Positions 56,872 through 64,000 of a stretch of 64,000 nt of DNA are shown here, in pieces; within the stretch, counting starts at the first letter, position 1; each line of letters begins with the position of its first letter. The position numbers and the translations under genes were made by a program. The stretch lies in the NCBI RefSeq assembly GCF_039907765.1, contig NZ_JARDJI010000007.1, positions 124,001 through 188,000 of the forward strand, in the 5' to 3' direction. Under the pieces are notes generated by a model that saw nothing but the letters and a program-made list of their open reading frames with translations, did not search any database and was not told the origin of the DNA. Origin of the DNA: Aminobacter sp039907765 (GTDB lineage: Bacteria > Pseudomonadota > Alphaproteobacteria > Rhizobiales > Rhizobiaceae).

Positions 56872-57318
56872 TTGATCGACGATATCTACAACACGAAAAT
56901 CCTTGGCTTCGCCGGCAATATCGGCCGGCTCGGCCGGCTGGAGCATCCCGACGCGACGGCCACGGCCCATTCCAAGCTCTGCGGCTCGACCGTGACCATC
57001 GATCTGTCGATGCGGGACGGCGTCGTCACCGACTTCGCCCATGTGGTGAAGGCCTGCGCGCTCGGGCAGGCGTCCTCGTCGATCATGGCCGAACATGTGG
57101 TCGGCGCCACCGCCGGCGAGCTGCGCGAGGTGCGCGATACCATGCTGCGCATGCTCAAGGAGAACGGCGCGCCGCCGGAAGGCCGCTTCGCCGACCTGAA
57201 GTATCTCGAGCCGGTTCGCGACTACAAGGCGCGGCATACCTCGACCATGCTGACATTCGAGGCGGTCGTCGATGCCATCGGCCAGATCGAGCGCAAGCGG
57301 GCCGAGGCGGCCGCCTAG
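56872..57318 (+). CDS. NifU/IscU-like Fe-S scaffold protein lacking two usual ligands
   Basis: 148-residue protein with the IscU/NifU N-terminal fold. C37 (SKLCGSTVTI) and C62 (KACALGQASSSIM) match the first two scaffold cysteines. However, the Asp that follows the first Cys in IscU (CGD) is S39 here, and the third Cys (HCSIL in IscU) is T123 in RHTSTML. A cluster held by three Cys and one Asp is therefore impossible. It starts with TTG at 56872, with only a weak GAGTG upstream. Divergent from folE; its stop codon overlaps the stop of the LysR gene. Confidence 0.8.
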   Translation: MIDDIYNTKILGFAGNIGRLGRLEHPDATATAHSKLCGSTVTIDLSMRDGVVTDFAHVVKACALGQASSSIMAEHVVGATAGELREVRDTMLRMLKENGAPPEGRFADLKYLEPVRDYKARHTSTMLTFEAVVDAIGQIERKRAEAAA

Positions 57319-58235
57319 TAGGTATCCAGGTAGCGTCGGCTTTCGACGAACTCCGACCGGATCCAGTCGGCAAAGGCCTGCGCCGGTTCGGACAGCTTGC
57401 CGAGATCCTTGGCGACGAGCCAGTAGGCACCGCAGACGACGTTGGTCTCGAACGGCTTGACCAGCGCGCCCGAAGCCAGTTCGTCCCGCACCAGCAGCAG
57501 ATCGCCCAGCGCCACGCCGTGTCCCAGCAGCGCGGCCTGCTTGGCCAGCGCGGCGTCGGCGAGCAGGGGGCCGCGATCGGGCACCGCATCCCGCCCAATG
57601 CCCGCCGCCTCGAACCAGCGCGCCCAGCCTTGCCGGTTCTCTTCGTGCAGCAGCGTGTAGCGGGCAAGATCGGCAGGGCTGTCGAGCGGCGGGCCGGATT
57701 TCAGCAAGGAAGGCGACAGGACCGGGGAATCGATGACCGGACCGAGATGTTCGGCGTCGCTGCGCGGCCATGACGTATCCCGCGCGCTGAAGCGCAGCGC
57801 CAGTTCCGCCTGGCCGCTGCGGAATTCGACGAGGCGCGGGTCGACATCGAGCGAGACGTCGATGTCCGGCCGCAGGTCCCGGAAACGGTTGAGGCGCGGC
57901 ACCAGCCAACTGGCGCCGAGCGACGGTTCGGCGCTGACGGTGACCACTGCCTGTTCCGGCCGCGCGATCAGCTCGCCGAGCCTCTGGTCGATGTCGTCGA
58001 AGCTCTTGACCAGCTGGCGCAGCAGCTTGTGTCCCGCGTCCGTCAGTTCGACACGGCGATGGTGGCGCACGAACAGCGGCTGGTTGAGGAATACCTCGAG
58101 CTCCCGGATCTGCCGGCTGATGGCGGCCTGGGTGACGAACAGCTCTTCGGCCGCGCGGCTGAAGCTGAGATGCCGGCCGGCGGCCTCGAAGCTCCTCAGC
58201 GCCGTCAGGGGAAGGCGTCCGCGCTTCATTTGCAT
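57315..58235 (-). CDS. LysR-family regulator, GcvA-like
   Basis: 306-residue LysR-type regulator. Winged-helix HTH near the N-terminus (FSRAAEELFVTQAAISRQIRELE) and the LysR effector domain from about residue 95. The LPLTALRSFEAAGRHLSF start is typical of the GcvA-like group, which regulates amino acid and other metabolism. Target and ligand are not readable. It is divergent from the region at 58236-58586. Confidence 0.88.
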   Translation of the reverse strand: MQMKRGRLPLTALRSFEAAGRHLSFSRAAEELFVTQAAISRQIRELEVFLNQPLFVRHHRRVELTDAGHKLLRQLVKSFDDIDQRLGELIARPEQAVVTVSAEPSLGASWLVPRLNRFRDLRPDIDVSLDVDPRLVEFRSGQAELALRFSARDTSWPRSDAEHLGPVIDSPVLSPSLLKSGPPLDSPADLARYTLLHEENRQGWARWFEAAGIGRDAVPDRGPLLADAALAKQAALLGHGVALGDLLLVRDELASGALVKPFETNVVCGAYWLVAKDLGKLSEPAQAFADWIRSEFVESRRYLDTY

Positions 58236-58586
58236 AATCTCAAGTTATCCAACCCGGACGTTATACTCGTTTGAAGCGAACGGCTAGTGGCGGTCAAATC
58301 CTGCCGGAAAAGGAGTCAGGACCATGCCGACGCTGCTCGATACCTATGCGGACCTGTTCCGTATCGCGACGTTCCAGGCTGAACATTCAGCACGCGCCAA
58401 CGGTCGCTGCGGCGCCGGCCGGCGACAACTTGAGACCCCGCAGCATCGGTGCCCCCACCGACCGGCGAAACTTAGCTGGCTTGCGTGACACGGCGCCGCA
58501 GCGGCGCGGTCATATGCGCCGGACATTGCGTCTGCATGTCGGAATTGACATCTATGATGGATGAACGATCCGGAGCGGCGCGGGCG
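58236..58586. other. Region between LysR and yidD with a possible broken small gene
   Basis: No clear gene. On the plus strand, MPTLLDTYADLFRIATFQAE from 58324 starts a small ORF after AAAAGGAG; the frame then turns into Arg/Cys-rich noise, while a second frame continues with LRPRSIGAPTDRRNLAGL. Together these resemble a DUF1127-type small protein broken by a frameshift. Evidence is weak. Confidence 0.3.
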
Positions 58587-58946
58587 ATGAGCCACGGCCA
58601 CGACCATAGCCGTGCAAGACTGGCCGCGCGGGGCCGCAACTGGCCCGGGCCCTGGCGCAGGACGCCGGGGCGCGTGCTCGGCACATCGCTGGTACGGCTC
58701 TACCAGCTCACGCTGTCTGGATTCATCGGCAACTCCTGCCGGCACATGCCCACCTGTTCGGAATATGCCCACGAGGCCATCGCACGTCACGGCCTGTGGG
58801 CGGGCGGCTGGATGGGCCTGTTCCGCGTACTGCGCTGCGGTCCGTGGGGCACCCACGGCATCGACCGCGTCCCGGAGCAGCTTGCCGGCCGCTATCGCTG
58901 GTTTGCTCCATGGCGCTACTGGCACATCGGCAAATCACCGCGATAG
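58587..58946 (+). CDS. yidD: Membrane protein insertion efficiency factor YidD
   Basis: 119-residue YidD protein that aids YidC-dependent insertion. Family block: LVRLYQLTLSGFIGNSCRHM, PTCSEYAHEAIARHG, GLFRVLRCGPWGTHGIDRVP, including the conserved cysteines. The start is uncertain between 58554/58557 and 58587; the latter is taken. A histidine-containing N-terminal extension is visible. A hairpin with T tract separates it from thrS. Confidence 0.9.
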   Translation: MSHGHDHSRARLAARGRNWPGPWRRTPGRVLGTSLVRLYQLTLSGFIGNSCRHMPTCSEYAHEAIARHGLWAGGWMGLFRVLRCGPWGTHGIDRVPEQLAGRYRWFAPWRYWHIGKSPR

Positions 58947-59007
58947 GCCGCTTTCGCTGCACCGAAGCGCTTTACGGCGCAAAAATCTCCCCCTAAAAGA
59001 TCGCGTC

Positions 59008-59028
59008 GCCGGACGCCTCCGGCATTTT
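59008..59028 (+). terminator. Hairpin with T run upstream of thrS
   Basis: A 6-bp stem GCCGGA/TCCGGC with CGCC loop followed by ATTTTC lies 60 bases after the yidD stop and 43 bases before the thrS start. It could end yidD transcription or attenuate thrS. Confidence 0.5.
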
Positions 59029-59070
59029 CACCACCCGCGCTCGTTTGCGGGACTGGATAGGAGAAGAATT

Positions 59071-61047
59071 TTGCTGAATTCCGTTTCCCTGACATTTCCC
59101 GATGGTTCCGTCCGCGAATATGACGCGGCGCTGACCGGTGCCGGCCTGGCCGAGTCGATCTCGAAGTCGCTTGCCAAGAAGGCCGTGGCCTACGCCATCG
59201 ACGGCACGTTGCGCGATCTCTCCGACCCGCTCGGCAAGTCCGGCAAGGTCGAGATTGTCACCCGCGACGACCAGCGCGCGCTCGAACTCATCCGCCACGA
59301 TGCCGCCCACGTGCTGGCAGAGGCTGTGCAGGAGCTGTGGCCGGGAACCCAGGTCACCATCGGCCCCGTCATCGACAACGGCTTCTACTACGACTTCGCC
59401 CGCAACGAGCCCTTCACGCCCGAGGATTTCCCCGCGATCGAAAAGAAGATGCGGGAGATCATCGCGCGCAACAGGCCGTTTACCAAGGAGGTCTGGTCGC
59501 GTGACAAGGCCAAGCAGGTGTTCCGCGACAAGGGCGAGGCCTACAAGCTCGAGCTGATCGACGCGATCCCCGAGGACCAGGACCTCAAGATCTACGCCCA
59601 GGGCGAGTGGTTCGACCTTTGCCGCGGCCCGCACATGGCTTCGACCGGCCAGATCGGCAGCGCCTTCAAGCTGATGAAGGTCGCAGGCGCCTACTGGCGC
59701 GGCGATTCCAACAACCCGATGCTGACGCGCATCTATGGCACGGCATGGGCCGACCAGACGCAGCTCGACGGCTACCTCCACATGCTGGAAGAGGCCGAGA
59801 AGCGCGACCACCGCAAGCTCGGTCGCGAAATGGACCTGTTCCATTTCCAGGAAGAGGGCCCCGGCGTCGTCTTCTGGCATGCCAAGGGCTGGAAGATGTT
59901 CCAGAACCTCGTCGGCTACATGCGCCGCCGCCTCGATACCCAGGGCTACCAGGAGGTCAACGCTCCGCAGGTGCTCGACAAGAGCCTGTGGGAGACGTCG
60001 GGCCACTGGGGCTGGTATCGCGATGCCATGTTCAAGGTGACCGTTGCCGGTGACGATACCGACGACGACCGCGTCTTCGCGTTGAAACCGATGAACTGCC
60101 CGGGCCACGTGCAGATCTTCAAGCATGGCTTGAAGTCGTACCGCGATCTTCCGGTAAAGCTTGCCGAATTCGGCAACGTCCATCGCTACGAACCGTCGGG
60201 CGCGTTGCACGGACTGATGCGCGTGCGCGGCTTCACCCAGGACGACGCGCACATCTTCTGCACCGAAGAACAGCTCGCCGCCGAATGCCTGCGCATCAAC
60301 GACCTGATCCTGTCGACCTATGCCGATTTCGGATTCGACGAGATTTCGGTGAAGCTGTCGACGCGTCCGGACAAGCGTGTCGGCTCGGACGAAGCCTGGG
60401 ATCATGCCGAAGAGATCATGAGCAATGTGCTCAAGACCATCGAGGCGCAGTCGGGCGGCAAGATCAAGACGTCGATCAATCCGGGCGAGGGCGCCTTCTA
60501 CGGCCCCAAGTTCGAATATGTGCTGAAGGACGCCATCGGCCGCGAATGGCAGTGCGGCACGACCCAGGTCGACTTCAACCTGCCGGAGCGCTTCGGCGCC
60601 TTCTACATCGGCTCGGACTCCGAGAAGAAGCAGCCGGTGATGATCCATCGCGCCATCTGCGGCTCGATGGAGCGTTTCCTCGGCATCCTGATCGAGAACT
60701 ATTCGGGCCATTTCCCGCTGTGGTTCGCGCCGCAGCAGGTGGTGGTGGCGACGATCACCTCGGACGCCGACGACTATGCCCGCGAGGTCGTGGCGAAGCT
60801 GAAGGCCGCCGGCCTCTCGGCCGAGGCCGACCTGCGCAACGAGAAGATCAACTACAAGGTCCGCGAGCATTCGCTGGCCAAGGTTCCGGTGATCCTCGTC
60901 TGCGGCAAGCGCGAGGCGGAGGAGGCGACCGTCAACGTCCGCCGCCTTGGCTCGCGCGACCAGGTGTCCATGGGCCTCGACGAGGCGATCGCATCGCTGC
61001 GCGACGAGGCGAGGACGCCGGACCGGCGCCGCGCCGCGCAGGGCTGA
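59071..61047 (+). CDS. thrS: Threonyl-tRNA synthetase
   Basis: Class II synthetase, 658 residues: N-terminal TGS domain (FPDGSVREYDAALTG), editing domain with the zinc-type HDAAHVLAEAV, catalytic core (motif 2 GNVHRYEPSGALHGLMRVRGF; motif 3 HRAICGSMERFLGILIENY) and C-terminal anticodon-binding domain. The start is a TTG at 59071 with AGGAG at 59059-59063; no in-frame ATG lies at the family N-terminus. A very strong terminator follows. Confidence 0.95.
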   Translation: MLNSVSLTFPDGSVREYDAALTGAGLAESISKSLAKKAVAYAIDGTLRDLSDPLGKSGKVEIVTRDDQRALELIRHDAAHVLAEAVQELWPGTQVTIGPVIDNGFYYDFARNEPFTPEDFPAIEKKMREIIARNRPFTKEVWSRDKAKQVFRDKGEAYKLELIDAIPEDQDLKIYAQGEWFDLCRGPHMASTGQIGSAFKLMKVAGAYWRGDSNNPMLTRIYGTAWADQTQLDGYLHMLEEAEKRDHRKLGREMDLFHFQEEGPGVVFWHAKGWKMFQNLVGYMRRRLDTQGYQEVNAPQVLDKSLWETSGHWGWYRDAMFKVTVAGDDTDDDRVFALKPMNCPGHVQIFKHGLKSYRDLPVKLAEFGNVHRYEPSGALHGLMRVRGFTQDDAHIFCTEEQLAAECLRINDLILSTYADFGFDEISVKLSTRPDKRVGSDEAWDHAEEIMSNVLKTIEAQSGGKIKTSINPGEGAFYGPKFEYVLKDAIGREWQCGTTQVDFNLPERFGAFYIGSDSEKKQPVMIHRAICGSMERFLGILIENYSGHFPLWFAPQQVVVATITSDADDYAREVVAKLKAAGLSAEADLRNEKINYKVREHSLAKVPVILVCGKREAEEATVNVRRLGSRDQVSMGLDEAIASLRDEARTPDRRRAAQG

Positions 61048-61070
61048 GGGGCTGAGCGCACAAGGATGTG

Positions 61071-61102
61071 AAAAAGGGGCGGCAGTGATGCCGCCCCTTT
61101 TT
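61071..61102. terminator. Strong bidirectional terminator
   Basis: Perfect 14-bp stem AAAAAGGGGCGGCA/TGCCGCCCCTTTTT with a 4-base GTGA loop. It has a T run on either strand and sits between convergent thrS and the autotransporter gene. Confidence 0.95.
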
Positions 61103-61234
61103 GCTTGGGTTCAAGAAGAAGGCGCAGAAGACCGATCGCGTGCTTCAGTCTGCCTGCCGCCGACACGTTTCCACGAGTGCCGGTTGCGGAGCGAGCCACC
61201 TGCAGACGTTGTGCGTCCAGGCTACGGCTACCCG

Positions 61235-64000
61235 TCAGAACGTCTTGTTGAACCGCAATTTTCCGCCCCACGACTCGAAGTCGTTGTCGCCGAGCCCATC
61301 GTAGAAAGCCGAGGCCGAAACGGAGCCGGCGCCACCCGACAGGGAGAAGCCGACCTCGCTCCGTCCGCGCAGGCCGGTGTCGGCAAGTCCGGGCGACGAC
61401 GTGGCCGAGGTGCCGGTGTTCTTCTGCTCGAACGTCCACACACCTTCGAGCGAGACGAACGGCTGGAAGGCCGTGCCGTTGTCGAGTTCCGTCTGGTAGC
61501 TGATCCTCGGCCCGAACTCGAACGTGCCTGTCGCGATCTCGACCTCCGGAATCGGCAGGCCGAGGCCGTCGGTGTAGGCGTCGGTCTTCTCCTCGAAGTA
61601 GGTGAGGCGAGCCGTAGGCGCGATGCGCCAGCGGTCGATGTCGTACTGACCGATCAATGCCGCCGAGACCAGCCAGCGTGTTCCGTCGAGCTGATCGGAA
61701 TAGGTCCCCAGCGGCGAGGCGGTGTTGGAGGATTGCCCCCATGCCGCCCGTGCGTCCAAGAACAGCCCGTCAGTCAGCCTCGCCGTGAGGTATGGGCCGA
61801 CCAGGTAGCCGGTTCCCTCGATCGTCGCGTCCCCATTGCCCTCCATCTCTGTCCAGTCGAGCTGGACGCCGAGACCGACGAGAACACGCGGTCCGACGAG
61901 ATAGTCCGCGCCGCCGTGCAATATGCCGAAACGGCCATCGCCGCCCGGGGCATTGAAGCGGGCGAGCTTCCCCTCGATCCATAGGTCGAACGGTGTCGCG
62001 AGGGGCTCGGTGGCGACTTCGTCCACGGCGTCGACGCCCGGCGCGCCGAATGGCGGTCGGTTGTCGCTACCGCCGGTGGCTTGATCCGCATATGGGATAG
62101 GCGGGACGCCGCCTGAGGTATCATCCGCCGCAGTATTTTCTGACCCGGCCGCGGGTTCGGCCTGCGCCCGGCCCAGGCTGTAGGCGAAGGAAGCTTGATC
62201 GCCGGTGAAGCGCATGGCGATCGGCAGTTGCCCGGGAACGGTCAAGCCGAAGCCGGCGACGCCGGCGGAGCTCGAATAGCTACCCGTCAGCCGCTCGAGT
62301 CGCCGGGCAGAATCCGGTTGGTTGGCGACGATCAGGTTGGCGCGCGCTTCCAGGAAGGCTCCGATGAGCTCCGTCGTGGGGCGTATGTCGCCGGCGACGA
62401 TGGTGCAGACGATCTCGTCTCCGGCCTGGACCACGATCGTGCCCGACCGGCTGGCGCTGTCGAGCGAGGAGCCGGGACTGTTGCAGGCGGCCGATGCGAT
62501 TTCGGATCCTGCCGGCACGGTGAAGGATATCGAATGGCTTCCGGCCGGCACCGCGAGCTGCCCCGATGTGCCGCCGCCGCCGGTCGCGTTGACGACGAAA
62601 TTGAGCGACGGCTCCACAGAGGTGAAGGCGAATGCGCCGTCGCCAGAGCTTTTGATCACGAAGGTCACTCTGGGCGCTCCGACCGTGACACTGTATGTGC
62701 GGCTCCCGGAGAAAGGGCCGGTGCCCGTCGAACTGTCGGTCGCTTCTACCGTGAAGGAGAAATTGCCCGCTACCGTCGGCGTGCCCGACAGCGTGCCGTC
62801 GCCAGCAAGCGTAACCCCGGCGGGCAATGCGCCGGCGCTGACCGTGTAGCTGTAGGGAGCGGTGCCGCCGCTGGCGGTCACCGAGGCCGATACCGGCACG
62901 CCGTAGCTCATCGCGGGAAGCGTCGTCGGCTCCGGCGAAATCGTCGGTGCGCCGATCACCAACGTGAAGCTGCGGTCGACAAAGGCAGGCCCGTTACCGC
63001 CGCTGCTGTCGGTCGCGCGGATCGTCAGGTTGAAGCTGCCGCCTTGTGTCGGCGTTCCCGAAAGGACGCCGCCCGGGGACAGGCTGAGCCCAGCGGGGAG
63101 CGACCCCGAGTAGAGTGTGAAGCTATAGGGCGCAACGCCCCCGCTCGCGGTCAGCGTCTGGCTGTAGGCCACCGCGATTGCGCCGTCGGGTAGCGCCCCG
63201 TTGATCGCCAGCGTGGGTGTCGCGACCGTAAGCGAATAGGCGTTCGCGACTGTAAAGCTGAGGCCGTCGGTTGCGGTCACGGTGAAATTGAAGGTGCCCG
63301 CTGCGGTCGGCGTGCCCGACAGGATGCCGGTCGATCCGTTGAGCGTCAGCCCGGTGGGCAACGCACCCGCGGTGACCGCATAGCCAAAGGGCGCAACGCC
63401 GCCGCCTAAGCTGATCGTCTGCGAATAGGCGCTACCGGCTGTCGCACCCGGCAGTGCGCCCGCCGCAGGGCTGAGCGTCAAGGTTGGCGCAGCTACGGTG
63501 AAGCTGTAGGCGCGGCTTGCGGAGAAAGGGGCGCCGGTGCCCGTCGAACTGTCGGTCCCGGTAATGGTGAAGTTGAAGGTGCCCGACGCGGTCGGCGTGC
63601 CCGACAACGTCCCATCGGCTGCGAGCGTCAACCCCGCGGGCAATGCGCCGCTTGTAATCTTGTAGTCATAGGGACCCTGGCCGCCGCTGGCGGTGATCGA
63701 AGCGCCATGGGCGGTGCCATAGACGGGCGCAGCCAACGTCGCCGGTGAAAGCGAGATCGTCGGCGGGCTGACCGTGATCGTCACCGTGGCCACCGCCGAA
63801 TCGCCCGCGCCGTTGGAGGCGCGATAGGTAAGGCTGTCGGGACCCGCATAACCCGCGGTGGGTGTATAGTGGATACTCGTGCCCGCGGCAGTCGCGATAC
63901 CGTGCGCGGGCGATGTCACCACGATGATGCTGGTCGCAGCGCCGCCGCCGAGCGCGAGCGACATCGCGTTGTTCGATGAACTATGTGCGACCGTCGCGCT
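61235..64000 (-). CDS. Ig-repeat autotransporter/adhesin, N-terminus beyond window
   Basis: At least 921 residues; the frame is open to the right edge, so the N-terminal signal and more repeats lie beyond 64000. What is present: several ~90-residue putative Ig-like (He_PIG/cadherin-like) repeats with the pattern LPTGLTL..GILSGTPTAAGTFNFTVTATD and alternating strands; a short globular region; then a C-terminal autotransporter beta-barrel (about the last 280 residues, from DLWIEGKLARFNAPGGDGRF) ending in Phe, as expected for outer-membrane insertion. Likely a surface adhesin or related passenger. Repeated DNA could allow unit-number change. Confidence 0.9.
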   Translation of the reverse strand, partial: SATVAHSSSNNAMSLALGGGAATSIIVVTSPAHGIATAAGTSIHYTPTAGYAGPDSLTYRASNGAGDSAVATVTITVSPPTISLSPATLAAPVYGTAHGASITASGGQGPYDYKITSGALPAGLTLAADGTLSGTPTASGTFNFTITGTDSSTGTGAPFSASRAYSFTVAAPTLTLSPAAGALPGATAGSAYSQTISLGGGVAPFGYAVTAGALPTGLTLNGSTGILSGTPTAAGTFNFTVTATDGLSFTVANAYSLTVATPTLAINGALPDGAIAVAYSQTLTASGGVAPYSFTLYSGSLPAGLSLSPGGVLSGTPTQGGSFNLTIRATDSSGGNGPAFVDRSFTLVIGAPTISPEPTTLPAMSYGVPVSASVTASGGTAPYSYTVSAGALPAGVTLAGDGTLSGTPTVAGNFSFTVEATDSSTGTGPFSGSRTYSVTVGAPRVTFVIKSSGDGAFAFTSVEPSLNFVVNATGGGGTSGQLAVPAGSHSISFTVPAGSEIASAACNSPGSSLDSASRSGTIVVQAGDEIVCTIVAGDIRPTTELIGAFLEARANLIVANQPDSARRLERLTGSYSSSAGVAGFGLTVPGQLPIAMRFTGDQASFAYSLGRAQAEPAAGSENTAADDTSGGVPPIPYADQATGGSDNRPPFGAPGVDAVDEVATEPLATPFDLWIEGKLARFNAPGGDGRFGILHGGADYLVGPRVLVGLGVQLDWTEMEGNGDATIEGTGYLVGPYLTARLTDGLFLDARAAWGQSSNTASPLGTYSDQLDGTRWLVSAALIGQYDIDRWRIAPTARLTYFEEKTDAYTDGLGLPIPEVEIATGTFEFGPRISYQTELDNGTAFQPFVSLEGVWTFEQKNTGTSATSSPGLADTGLRGRSEVGFSLSGGAGSVSASAFYDGLGDNDFESWGGKLRFNKTF

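Noticed and set aside
59071..59100. T-box or other riboswitch upstream of thrS
   Set aside because: No T-box antiterminator or specifier structure was seen; only a simple hairpin with T run.
62195..63193. A plus-strand frame opposite the autotransporter
   Set aside because: Arg/Gly-rich shadow; the minus strand has ordered Ig repeats and a barrel.

Overview
The window looks like chromosomal core DNA from a high-GC alphaproteobacterium of the order Hyphomicrobiales (Rhizobiales), most like the Phyllobacteriaceae (Mesorhizobium or Aminobacter type). This rests on gene order (erpA/dgt/argS/SPOR/nagZ/scpAB/tatABC/serS/surE/pcm/nlpD-like/yajC/secDF), a fused SecDF, TrmFO, paired DUF1127 micro-proteins and palindromic repeats of the kind scattered through rhizobial genomes. 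No IS element, prophage, CRISPR array or rRNA was seen.

Layout. 1-3.0 kb: xthA (cut by the left edge), an NCS2 nucleobase permease, a VOC protein and erpA. 3.0-24.8 kb: mostly co-oriented housekeeping genes, covering dNTP and tRNA charging (dgt, argS), cell wall (SPOR protein, nagZ), chromosome segregation (scpAB), Tat export, serS-surE-pcm, an NlpD-like factor, and then yajC-secDF followed by homologues of the mitochondrial complex I assembly factors NDUFAF3 and NDUFAF6. 24.8-30.8 kb: GNAT, trmFO, a secreted protein with a possible Cys-His-Asp triad, a noncoding hairpin array with two DUF1127 genes, a DUF2157/GDYXXLXY pair and a RidA protein. 30.8-39.3 kb: a catabolic operon on the minus strand (enolase-superfamily enzyme, creatininase-family amidohydrolase, complete dipeptide-type ABC importer, RidA) behind an RpiR regulator and two RpiR-type operator matches. 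39.4-61.1 kb: more core genes (tRNA-Leu, tig, radC, map, tRNA-Glu, an M15 lipoprotein, phaC, aminotransferase-hom, glpX, recJ, patatin, hisI, folE, a NifU-like protein, LysR, yidD, thrS). 61.2-64 kb: the C-terminal part of an Ig-repeat autotransporter that runs off the right edge.

The most striking element lies at 27.46-28.41 kb on the minus strand. Two tandem DUF1127 micro-proteins are followed by nine hairpins in three groups of three. Each hairpin shows an anti-Shine-Dalgarno loop (CCUCCUCCC, or one mismatch). Stems differ between groups with compensating changes while loops stay constant. Two of the groups sit in ~250-bp tandem repeats with two interspersed palindromes each. This resembles, on a larger scale, the DUF1127-linked CcsR or 'cuckoo' RNAs and the alpha-r14 (NfeR1/suhB-type) sRNAs.

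The second is the RpiR operon, whose substrate I cannot name and whose enolase-superfamily enzyme lacks the usual third acidic metal ligand. All calls come from reading the sequence; no database search was run.
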